Assembly: GCA_030490835.1 (NCBI GenBank) | Contig: CM059972.1 | Coordinates: forward strand, 13,183,764 to 13,247,763 | Reading direction: 5' to 3' | Source: Annona cherimola | Taxonomy: Eukaryota > Streptophyta > Magnoliopsida > Magnoliales > Annonaceae | Length of the DNA stretch: 64,000 nucleotides | Shown: positions 47,291 through 57,806 of the stretch, piece by piece | How the letters are laid out: every line of letters begins with the position of its first letter | Numbering within the stretch: the stretch's first letter is position 1 | Notes under the pieces: model-generated | The model's input: only the letters and a program-made list of their open reading frames with translations | What the model was told of the DNA's origin: nothing | Databases searched by the model: none | Made by a program: the position numbers and the translations under genes

Positions 47291-47910
47291 TTAATGTCTC
47301 TCGTATAACTAGGTGAAAGCTTTTTATTACCTTTCACATGAATTATTAAGTTTGATTGTAATATGAGATGAGATATAATATTGTATAATCAATAAAAAAA
47401 AATACATTTAACATTATTTGTTCGCATAGGAGACCACCTTTTATTCAAATCAAAGAAATGCATGGACGTTTTGTATGAACCTCAATGACCTACAAATATT
47501 TATATTTATATGTAAATTATAAAAAATACTTAAATTTATTTACACGTAAATCAGAATGTAATAGTAGTTTATAAATTTCGTTATTCACATAATCTTAATA
47601 TTTTTGAAATTTTATATGCAAAAAATATAATTTTAAAATTAATATTTAGCACAAACCATTTTCTTATATTATACTAATTTTGCACATTTATGAAAAAGGA
47701 TGATGCGCAATAACACTAGATAAATGGAGTTCCAATCACTAAATAAATGAACAAAAAAGGATGGATTCACAGAAGTGGGTTTCATTGAAACCGTACGCAC
47801 ATTTAATAATTAAGATAATATGGTTATGTAACATTGCACTTCTAATGTAATTTTGTTTACGAAAATTTTTAAAGGTCATCTACACTTCACAATAACACGT
47901 GCATAAGATC

Positions 47911-48318
47911 TGAGCCCAATTCAGTGCACCCGAGTGCATTCAGCCTCAATGCACCCGGGTGCACTGCACCTATTTTTTTAAATTTTTTTTAAATTTTTTT
48001 TTATAAAATGGTTAATTTAGGTTTATTTAACATATGTATCAATTTTTACTATTTTTGGAGACTTTTAGATATTTTTTTAGATTTTTTAAAATCAGTGGCA
48101 TTTTCGATAATTTAAAATTACGAAAAATGCCACTGATTTTAAAAAATCTAAAACAAATATCTAAAAATCTCTAAAAATAGTAAAAATTGATACATATGTT
48201 AAATAAACCTATATTAACAGCTTCATGAAAATTTTTTTAAAAAAAAATAAAAAAAATAGGTGCAGTGCACCCGGGTGCATTGAGGCTGAATGCACCCGGG
48301 TGCACTGGATTGGGCTCC
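47911..48318. mobile_element. Fold-back Mutator-like MITE in unit E, GTGCACCCGGGTGCA arms
   Basis: The left arm TGAGCCCAATTCAGTGCACC and the inverted right arm GGAGCCCAATCCAGTGCACC are followed by several CACCCGGGTGCA palindromes. The exact 9-bp duplication CATAAGATC is at 47902-47910 and 48319-48327, and unit B shows the empty site ATGCATAAGATCCGCCC. The AT-rich inner arms are clearly related to those of the 32681 element, although the outer arms are not. Confidence 0.92.
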
Positions 48319-48570
48319 CATAAGATCCGCCCTCTTCCAGTGTCCACGAGAACCAATCAAAGAACGCCGGTTCCGGAGCCACCAGATCATGTATTCGCTC
48401 AGATCTTAACTGGATTGAACATAGATTCCGTACCAGAGCCGCTCATGCCACGGAATATTAGGATAAAGTTTTCCTCACTCCCAACAAAACTCCACATTTC
48501 TCGCGAATCTCATCAATTACGTTTATATCGTAGCTTCCATGTTTCTCCGTTGTGCGCACGTACCAGCTCC

Positions 48571-49754
48571 AGAATTAGACGGGTTACATGCGATCTTAAC
48601 AGTTGAAATTCATGGACACAACTTTTGATTGGGTCCATCCGAACTCTTTTAGGGTGTGTTTGTTAATAACAAAAAATTGTCAAGTTAAAACTTTTCAGTG
48701 TAAAACTTTTCACTCTTCACAACTACCATATTTTTTAATCATTTCTCCACATTTTTCTATACAACTACCCTGCTTTTCAATCATTTCTACACAACTACCA
48801 ACACAACAAACCTGTCTATTTCAACTTTATCCTATTTATTCTTCATCATCACCCCTATCATATTACATCATTTGATAACTTTTCATCTCTACAACTTTTC
48901 ATCAAAAGTTTTATCCATTCCAAAACACACTTTAGGTACGTTTGATGATGTGATTCTAGCATACATGCCAACTACACGCAGTGGGTGCCATACTGCCATG
49001 ATGTGATTCTCTAGCACACATGCCAACTACACGCAGTCGGTGCCATACTGCCATACTGATTTTCTGCACGCGCGGGTGCGCTGGCTTCATGCACGGGCAA
49101 GCACTGAACAGAAGTTCGCAGGCGAACACGTGGGGACAAATCCGAAAACTTTCAAGTCCTGCAATTAATACTCATCCCCACCCACACAACTCGATTGGGT
49201 AGTTTAGAATGCCTGAATTTCAGTTCCAATCAACCTCCCTATCCAAGCGAGATTAACGGTCTGGATGCTGGCGTAAATGCGATTGACGGTTTGGATGACG
49301 GATGAAAAGAAATCTAGCTTCCCGAGTTCTGTCCGCAACAGGATTATGAACGGCTTGGATCCGATGTGTACGACCCGTGGGCCCCACTTAGCCGGGGGGT
49401 GTTCTGGTAATTTTCTAGATAGAGGAGGGTGAGATGATGAGCCGGAGAAGAGAGGCCGAGCGAAGGGCAGGGCAGTGTATAAGAAGCAGGAAGATTGCAA
49501 CGGCTGGGGGGTTAGGGCGGAAAAAGGAGGAAAAAAAATCAAAAGCCGGAGAGGAGGAAAAAACAGAAGAAAAGAGAGGCCTCTCTCTCCCTCTCATCCA
49601 GAGCTGAGCGGGCAGTGTTTTTCACGGAACAAGGGAAAGGTAAAAACCAGGCGACAAAATTTCCTTCTTTTTTCTCGTTGGATTGGTAGGACGGTTTCGT
49701 AGAGAGGATTTGGGAAAAAAACATTTATTTTCTGATTTCGAATTGGTGGAGTAG
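48571..49754 (+). other. Intergenic region and promoter/5' leader of the Alba gene
   Basis: Besides the MITE at 48652-48931 there is a two-copy tandem duplication, 48947-48999 and 49000-49054, built on GATGTGATTCT...CATGCCAACTACACGCAGT. Bases 49200-49754 are GC-richer; GTATAAGAAG near 49478 could be a TATA-like element, and a purine-rich leader leads to the ATG at 49755. The short ORFs on both strands here do not look like proteins. Confidence 0.45.
48652..48931. mobile_element. Harbinger/Tourist-like MITE upstream of the Alba gene
   Basis: Ends GGGTGTGTTTGTTA and, inverted, AAGTGTGTTTTGG; TTA flanks at 48649-48651 and 48932-48934. The interior is the reverse orientation of the 39668 copy (AATCATTTCTCCAC, CAACTACC and CAACTTTATCC blocks). 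Confidence 0.75.
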
Positions 49755-52700
49755 ATGGATCGATACCAGAGAGTGGAGAAACCAAGAGCAGAAACGCCCA
49801 TTAACGAGAACGAGATTCGTATTACCACTCAAGGGAGGATGCGAAACTACATTACCTACGCCACCAGTCTTCTTCAGGTGTTCCCTGGGTTACCTTTCGG
49901 TTCCTGCGTCAGTGATACTGTTGTTCTTCTTTTTTTTTTTTCGTTTGAATTAGGTGCTGGTACTGAAAGTTCTGGTCTTTTCTCTGCTTGCTGCTTGGGA
50001 TGCGCTGTTGCATGGCATTGGTGGTGCGCGCGCGTGCTGTGATTGTATTACTGATTTAATGATCTCGGCCTTCTGGTTTCGTGTTGGGTTTGGACTTGAT
50101 TGGACGGCCAATGGCTGCGGATACGATTCTCCAGTCCTATAATGAGACTCCGTAGATTGCCTGTGCGGCTGTTTGGACTGTTTTGCAGCTAGGTTGATGA
50201 GTTGTGTCCTGCACGCATTGATGTCTTGTCCAATTAGCAAACATTGAATGAAGAATGTGCTTTAAAAGAGTGCTTTAACAGTCTCACGCTACCAGTTCTC
50301 TCTTATTCATGATCATCTGTAGTTTCATGAAAATTTTGCTTTTTGCTTAGATATAATAATTGGTTTTCTCTTCACTTTTTACGAATTTTCATTTTTATAC
50401 ATTTGTTTATCTGATCTAATTTCCTCTCATTTTTTAAGGTCCTTGTCTGATTCAAGCTTTTTTTTTTTTTTCGTTTTATTTCTTTCTTATTACAAATGTA
50501 ATATCAGACATCAAATGTCTGTACCCATGTTTTGGTAAAAAAACCTTGTTACTTGTTGTGTGCAAGTTTCTATTAGTTTATTAACTTGTTGCACTTTTAG
50601 TGGCCGTTGATCCTTCTGGGTCTCTGATGCTTGGATGTAGTGAGATTTGTTTCCTAGTATAGATGCAGATGACTTTAGGTTTCTACTGCTCGATGGATTT
50701 CTAATTGCAGAAATCATGGTATTTTTTTCATATATTTTTCTTTTGTGTCACAGGAGAAGGGTTCTGATGAGATTGTCTTTAAGGCCATGGGAAGGGCAAT
50801 CAACAAGACTGTGATGATTGTGGAGCTGATTAAGGTGATTTATACAAGTTCTTAGTGTTTCCCTTTTTCTCCTCTCTCTTCCTTTCTTTGAAAATGAATT
50901 TTGCATGATTATCATGGGACGGGACCATCTGAATGTCATGCTTGAGCTTTCTTTTTACGCTTGAATTCTCATTCTTCTGCAGAGGAGGATTGTGGGTCTT
51001 CATCAGAATACATCAATTGGGTCAACTGACATAACTGATACATGGGAGCCTCTGGAGGAAGGCCTACTCCCGTAAGGAAATTCTGAATCATGTTTAAATC
51101 ATGGATGATCGCATTGCCATTTGGCATACTATTTGTGTTGTCCATCATTGTCATTGCCATTTTCTGTCAGTTCATGAGTTTCTTTTGTTATCCTTTCAGT
51201 CTTGAGACCACAAGGCATGTGTCAATGGTCACAATTACTTTATCTAAGAAGGAGCTGGATGCATCCTCTGTTGGGTGAGTCTGTTTTTTAATGAATTATT
51301 TTTGTCCCTTATGCACTGTTGAATAACTTTCAATAACTTCTTCCTTATTTCTGCTGTGGTAAGTGCTGGTTTGGAGTATGTCTGCATTAGTTGATTGAAT
51401 ACTGAACCTTCTGACATGTTCCCATGTTTCATATTACAAGTGCTAAGTGCAAGCTCCTTATTTGTTGCCTACTTTTTTATGAGTTCATTAAAGTGGTTAT
51501 CTTTAAAAGATTTTGGTGCTATTTAATTTTTATTAAATAGATTAAGAGAGTTGGAAGCTGCAGAGTTAAGAAGTTCCCCCTGTTCTAATTATTTTATCAA
51601 GGGTTTTTCAGATATTCTTTATGGTAGATGAATGGAAACTCTCCCATGAGGAATATGTCAACAATCTTGATCCAGTGATATCTTAGTTCTGTATTTGTTT
51701 GCCGCTCCAATATGCTAGCTTGGCCTTTGCCTATCTCAATTAGAAGTTAGTTAAGCCAAAACATTGGGAAGGGAAATGTTTCCTGCTTTCCTTCTGAGAT
51801 TTATTTCTGCCTTGTTTCATGTTTTGTATCACTGCTTGGCAAACATCTTGTGCTCTTGTCAATTTTCTTATCTGTCAAGCGTTTGCTTAAGCCTACTTAA
51901 ATACACATCATGAGAGAGTTACTGGCCCTGGTATGTGAAGTTGTAGAGGGATCTTTGTCAAGCTAAAACTAGCAACTGGATACCACAATTTTATGAATTT
52001 GTCATGCTCCTACTTATGGATAAGGAATCTGTTCTATGAAACAGGTACTTTTGAGTTTCTAGTTTTAGCTTGCATCTGTGGGCATTGAGGCAGAGGTTAC
52101 TCTCACTTCAGAGTTCACATTGAGAGAAATGATTGCTTGCACAGACAGAATGAGGATTTCTATGGGCCAATCTACTAGACAACTTGTTATAATGAGAACC
52201 TGCCATTTGCAGTGCACTCCATTTCCATGGTTTAGCCAATCGACAGATTTTCCACCCTGACAGTGGAGCGACATTCATGCTGTGAGAATTATGGGCTTTT
52301 GGCTTGATTACTGGAGAGAGATATGATGAATCTTGAAAGTCTAACTTCATTCCCTTCTCTCCTTAAAAGAATGCTGAAATCAAACATTCTCTCTTCCATA
52401 GCATGAAGGAAATAGTATCTGTTCTCCATCTATTCAAACAAAAATATCACTCAAGCCTCACAGTGACTAGGTTTTGCAAATTTCATGTTTTTAGCACCCT
52501 CTACTACATTCGGGAATCAGGACTGCCCTAGACTGAAATCTTGGGTTTGTATTCCCAACTACATTTGATCACTTCCTTTGTTGTCATTCTCATTATGGGA
52601 TTTTTGAGTAAACATGTTGGTCTTCATTCTTCATTACTTCCTGATAAGTGATACAAACAGAAGCCTAAAATCATCACATTATTAGAATCTTCATCAGCTT

Positions 52701-55700
52701 TCAGTAGGCTATTTGGGACAATCATAATGTGCTCTGGAGCATAGGCATAGTTGGTTCTTTGAAGATCTTGAATAAGCAATTCTTAGTGGGCTAGACATCC
52801 AGGAATTGACCACTGAACAAAGCCTTCAACACTGAACTTGTTGTTGCTTGAAAAATTTTACCGCAATTCAGCAAGGACTAGGGTCTAGGAGCTGCCTAGT
52901 CAACATATCAAATGCAAAATTGTTTCCTATTTTTGAGTCTTCAGCTCCATGAAAGAATTTTTTTTTTTTTTGGGGACTTTGTGGAAGTTGGCTCTGTGCT
53001 CTGCTGTTCTTCCACCTTATGCAATCAGTTTTACTTCTGAAGTAGTAAGCATACATTCCATGCTCAGACTCTGCGAACTGCAATCATATTCTGTCCAGAT
53101 AATGCGCTTTATTTTTTTAATGTGCCTTTTAGTCTTCTAGTTCCCTTGTGCTTCATATCATTTTTTTTCCTCTGGGAACAGGGAAACTGAAAATGATATG
53201 CTTATGTTCTCATTTTTTCTATTTTCAAAGGTTTCTCCTGTTGATTTTTGTGGTTAGAGCTAGGCTCATGATATCATGCTTGTTTAGGTACCAAACTCCT
53301 TTACCAGCTGAGCAGGTGAAGCCATTGGTTGATTTTGATTATGAGGCAGGAGGTAACAGTTATCAATTATTTCTTCCATATCGATTCAATTAAAGCAGAA
53401 CCTCTTTAACATTTGTTCCAATCTAGAGGGCTCACCTGGTGGTCGAGGCAGGGGACGTGGTGGCCGAGGTGGCAGGGGAAGGGTAAGAGGTATGCTCCAT
53501 TATTAGATGCATGACATATTTCTGTAATTTGTATGCTTGACTTTATCATGATCCATTGTGCAATTTTCAACAAGTGGGTGCAAATGTTGAATGAAATAAT
53601 GGTTACACTTTGCTCTTTTTCATATACACAATTGCTGTCATGTTTTGTAAATTATGATAGTGCTAGGTATGGTTGATAAGAAGTGTCTTTGTTTTAGTAG
53701 TTGTTCCAACTACCGAAATATTATCTCTTTTCAATAAACTTCTTCAATAATTAGGAACATGACATTCTAAGAGGCTGTTGTGCCTTAAAAGGGTTTACTT
53801 TTGTTTCATTTTTTTTTTTTTTTTGATTTCCGTTGAGAAAATATTTCTTTGGTGATTAGTACATGCCTTCTTGTTAATATTAATATTGTCAAATATTTTT
53901 TAAGGAAATGGGAACATGGGTGGCGAATATGGAGATGGAGGTTGGGACAGGGGCCGTGGATATGCTAGGGGCTGGGGTCGTGGAAGAGGCCGTGGCTTTC
54001 GTGGCCGTGGACGAGGTGGATATGGTGGTCCTGCTGATTCACAACACAATCCTGGTGGCTACAATGATGATGGTCATGCTCCTGGCCGTGGTATGATACT
54101 GACTCTCATTTTTCATATCATTGTCATATAATTGAATAAGAATAATTCTTAGATTATGAGACACAAGGAGAGGGAAAATCAAACTGAGCAATATATGCTT
54201 ACCCAACTCATGATGCAAATCCATGTCTGAATCCCGCTCGTGCATCTGTGCTCCACTCGAATGCTTTGGGACAAGTATGGCTGTTCCATTTATTGGTTAG
54301 GCTACCTAAATGAGGAATAGATACTAAGGAACTGTTTAGCAGCAGAGTATGAGGGCTAGAAGCACTACCTGAAAAGCGTTTTTAGAATCCTTGTTTAGGT
54401 AGATAAGCACTACGGATATAACGTCATGCTTCAAATATCTTTGAGAAATACCGTGAGAGAAGTAAACAGAATCCATTTCTCCATAAAGTTCTGTTAGTAC
54501 CTAGGGGATAGGCAAACTGCCATCCAAACGAAGCCTAAGACAACTGTTCTTGGACAAGCGATTCCGATTGGGTATGTCCTTCCATGAGGAAATTGTTTCG
54601 TAGATTTAAGTGATGTTACCATCCATACAGTGCCATGTTTAGAGGCATGATTTAGTTTTGTTTATGTGTTTCTTTTTCCCATATGTATCATCCATATAGT
54701 TGGTGGTCAAATGAAGAGTTTCTATGAAGATATTAATTGTTTCAATAGTGGTTAAGCTGTCCTTTTCCAATGGTTTGTTGTTTGCCTTTGACAGGCTAGT
54801 AAAAAAGGTGTAGTGTGTGGGAAGCTTAGCATGCTCACTATTGCATGTAAATGTACATGCTGGTTTCTCAGCGCGTTTCTTCTTCTGAAGATTTTTTAAT
54901 TTATTGTCTTTTCGGAGGTTTACTTTTATGAATGCATTCTAAGAAGAGGGGTGATCTCATGTGTTTGGCTGCATGGGACCCCCCATGTGTCCTGCTGTGG
55001 GATCCTCCTCCATACTTTTTTTTTTTGATTTTTTTTTTTTGTAAACACGTAAAGTTAGATGAACTTAATCTATAATCCAAGTTTTACTAATTTTGGGTGT
55101 GTTTTTTTTTTTTTTAAAAAAATTTTAAACACGGTGACATTTCATAGTGAAAATTAAGAAATTATCACTGTGTTTAAAAATAAAAATACTTAACCATATT
55201 CAAAATTAGTAAAACTTGGTTCATAGATTAAGCATAACTAACTTTACATGTTTATAAAAAAAAATAAAAAGGGGTCCCACAGCCAAACGCATGGGGGGTC
55301 CCATGTGGCCGGCCGTATGAGATTACTCCTCTTCTAAGAAAGCTTGATTTTGTTGTATTTGAATGAACATCTTCTACAACAGAGATCATCCTAAACATTC
55401 TCAACTTCTCATGTGCCCTACTCACAACAGCGAAATTGATTTTCAATTTTTTTTCCCTGTGATATTAATTTTACTTCCCTTGATCTGTTTGTGGGTTACT
55501 ATGTGAGAAAACCACACAATGGTAAAAATGGACCAACTGAATGAATCATCATAATTCAGTCCTTATCCCCATCAAGTATTTTTTTGTAGAATGAATCTTG
55601 TAGGATCATTGGCCCATCAATATTTGTAGACATCATAATGCAGTTGATTAGGAAAGGATTTGGACTAAAATTCCTCAGGGTCTATTATCTCATTTCACCA

Positions 55701-56653
55701 AAAACACTCTGACCTGAATAATCTTCCACAAAGTAGTCAATTTTTTTTCCCCCATCAGAGCATCCATCTACTAATCAAAAGGACAGATTTATGCATACAT
55801 TAGGAAATTGATCCCACATGAAAGCTGCCCTGAAACCCAAATACGGCAACAGTGAATGTCCAAAGATTCAAGCAGTTCATACAATAACATTCATGGGGAA
55901 AAAAAAGACTATTTTTCCTACGGGTCAAGATGCTATCAGTGGATGGTCGGGTTACCCTTGTTGAGTTTTCTCCAATAAAATATATTAGATCTTTTCTACC
56001 TTTTCAATTTAAAACTTTTCACTATCCACCACTGTCCTATTTTTCAATCATTTTTTACATTTTCTTATACAACTACCTTACCTTTTGGTCATTTCTACAT
56101 AACTATTCATGCAACTATCTATTTTAATTTTATTCTCTTTACTTTTATTATATCACATCATTTTCTTCTAATTAAAAATTTTTACATCAATAACTTTTTA
56201 TCCAAAAGTTTTCTCACTTTCCAAACACACCCATATAAACAAATAAAATGAAAAAAATCAGATTTGTGGACTAATTCAAAATTCTCGAAGGCATAACTAG
56301 TTGCTTTTTGTTAAGGAGAATTCAGTGGGGTCGCCTTGGTTTCCTGTTTTCTTACTTTTCTATTAATTTTCACTTTCTTTAGACTTTTTCTTAATTCCTC
56401 AGTTTACCTAAACAAAAATTCCAACAAAAAAGCATGAAGAATTGACAACATTAATGTAAAGAATAAGAAAGCCCATATCGGAAAATCAATGCATTGAACC
56501 AAAGCGATCCCTTCCATTTATCTTGCTGTTTCCGCATTCAACATTTGGTTTTGCTTGTTTTCAGGTCGTGCTCGAGGGAGGGGACAGAATCGTGGGAGAA
56601 GTCGTGACCTCAGATCGAACGGACCGGCTAATGCTGCTACAGGCGGAGCATAG
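49755..56653 (+). CDS. Alba-domain RNA/DNA-binding protein with RGG tail, 8 exons, 256 aa
   Basis: Exons: 49755-49877, 50754-50834, 50983-51071, 51200-51274, 53288-53352, 53427-53489, 53905-54090, 56565-56653, all GT-AG with continuous frame. Residues about 20-105 form the Alba domain (NEIRITTQGRMRNYITYA, FKAMGRAINKTVMIVELIK, TRHVSMVTITLSKKEL). After YQTPLPAEQVKPLVDFDYEA comes a Gly/Arg tail (about 130-256) rich in RGRG and RGRGRG motifs. Plant proteins of this two-part form (the Arabidopsis ALBA4-6 type) bind RNA and RNA:DNA hybrids and enter stress granules; cell location here is inferred. The tail is shorter than in Arabidopsis ALBA4 as I recall it. At exon 6 the donor after GTAAGAG, not the earlier GTAAGA, keeps the frame. 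Confidence 0.92.
54327..54541. mobile_element. Possible small TIR element in Alba intron 7
   Basis: TAAGGAACTGTTTAGCAG and the inverted right end TTAGGCTTCGTTTGGATG are loosely matching ends of the AAACGAAGCCTAA type common in plant hAT or Harbinger MITEs. The interior is non-coding with two AGCACTA phrases. No clear duplication, so this is tentative. Confidence 0.35.
54946..55331. mobile_element. Fold-back Mutator-like MITE in Alba intron 7
   Basis: The left arm GAGGGGTGATCTCATG and the inverted right arm GAGGAGTAATCTCATACG are the ends; both arms continue with TTTGGCTG and GGGACCCCCCATG. The exact 9-bp duplication TTCTAAGAA is at 54937-54945 and 55332-55340. The AT-rich inner arms (AATCTATAATCCAAGTTTTA against TAAAACTTGGTTCATAGATT) resemble those of the 2389 and 32681 elements. 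It lies in the 2.5-kb last intron. Confidence 0.9.
55949..56232. mobile_element. Harbinger/Tourist-like MITE in Alba intron 7
   Basis: The right end CCAAACACACCC and interior blocks (AAAACTTTTCACTATCCACC, TCATTTCTACATAACTA, TTTTATTCTCTTTA) match the reverse orientation of the 39668 copy. The left end is decayed (near GGGTTACCC at 55949), so that boundary is approximate. Confidence 0.55.
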
Positions 56654-57691
56654 TTTATTGATCTTCTGTTTACGCAAGTTTTCTTCATAAAATGCTGGAT
56701 GCCTGCTCTTTTTTCCCCCTAATTTTAATAGGGTCCTCTGTTGTCATCTCTTTTTGGGGATACAACCCTAATTTGTACAAACTCTTTGTGCCATGGGTAA
56801 GAGTGCCGTGGCTAATGTTTTTGTAGGTAGGTTTTTATTCTCTTCTTATTTCCATACCGAACTAATTGTAGAACAACTAACAGAGCAGCACATTCTTTCA
56901 TTTGTTTAAATTGCGTTTCAGATTCTTGTCATGAGATGGTGGTTGGTGAATTGCCGTGAGATTTCTGTTGTCATGAAGTGCTTGTCTGAAAAAGAAAAAA
57001 AGAATTCTCGTTCCCGTCTTTGCCCAGTGCAATATTTATTTATTTATTTTTGAGTGGATTAAAAACAAAGACAATTCTATCTAAAACCGACATATGTCTG
57101 GAGCCACAAATTTTCTGGTGCTCTGGTAGAGAACGCGTACGTTAAAGAGAGCGACTGTCCTGTTCTTGTCCTGTTGCCAATGGATTTTGATGAAAAGAAG
57201 ACAAGCAGCTAGAAGGTTCATTGAACCTTAGGCCCCATTTGGCTAGGCTTATACAGTTGCCGTACCACCTTTGTATTTGGATAAGCTTCCACGGTAATTT
57301 GTAATAGTTAAGCTCTGTTTACCTGGCCTTCTTTGGAGTGCTTATGCGCTCTATGCAAACACGATGCCAGAAATTGAATAGCTGCTTGACATAATTGTCT
57401 CTGCTTCTCTGCCTACTGATGCTTTTCACGCCTAATTTTTATATGCAGAAGCGTTTATTGATGCTCAAGTAACATTATCTCCCTTTGGTCAAAAGCGCTG
57501 AAGTGACATCTCATAAACAAAAGCTCACCTTACACGCAACCTCGAATGAGGCCCTAGCAAATTAATTTCGAGGAGTATGCCAAGAAGCGAAAGGCTCAGA
57601 TTCTGTTGGAAGACCAATTCCAAAGGGCTGGCTACTGATCTGCGGACCCACGTGATGAATCATTTAACATTTCTGCTGTGATTCGGTGACC

Positions 57692-57739
<48 letters not shown>

Positions 57740-57806
57740 TTTCAGTGCTTACCTCACCTCTTCTAGTATTTATAATATTATTTCCCATGTTCAACACCAC
57801 GAGACG
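56654..57806. other. Alba 3' region and monooxygenase promoter
   Basis: Bases 56654 to about 57000 are Alba 3' UTR/downstream sequence. Bases 57232-57553 may be a TIR element: GGCCCCATTTGG on the left and, inverted, GGGCCTCATTCG on the right, with no confirmed duplication. The monooxygenase upstream region follows, with an (AG)18 tract at 57695-57730 and a TATTTATAATATT near 57763 as a possible TATA box, about 45 bases before the ATG at 57807. Confidence 0.45.
57695..57730 (+). repeat. (AG)18 tract upstream of the monooxygenase
   Basis: An uninterrupted AG run of 36 bp, about 77 bases before the start codon, in the promoter or 5' UTR. GA/CT tracts in this position are known binding sites for plant BPC (GAGA-binding) proteins; a role here is inference. 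Confidence 0.9.

Larger units (their letters stand above)
43314..48570 (+). repeat. Tandem units B-E of the ~0.97-kb repeat
   Basis: B is about 43314-44247, C 44248-45915, D 45916-46904 and E 46905-48570. After subtracting insertions (703 bp in C; 292 and 408 bp plus duplications in E) all are 0.93-0.99 kb. Common landmarks are GTAATATGAGATGAGATATA, AGACCAC(C/T)TTTTATTCAAA, ATGAAAAAGGATCATGCACA, CAAAGAACGCCAGTTCCG and AGATTAGGATAAAGC. No ORF is conserved between units. Sister units supply the empty sites of the elements that inserted into C and E. Confidence 0.85.

Noticed and set aside
49204..49828. Multiple overlapping ORFs on both strands upstream of the Alba gene
   Set aside because: They overlap one another in many frames in the GC-rich promoter/leader and lack domains or splice context.
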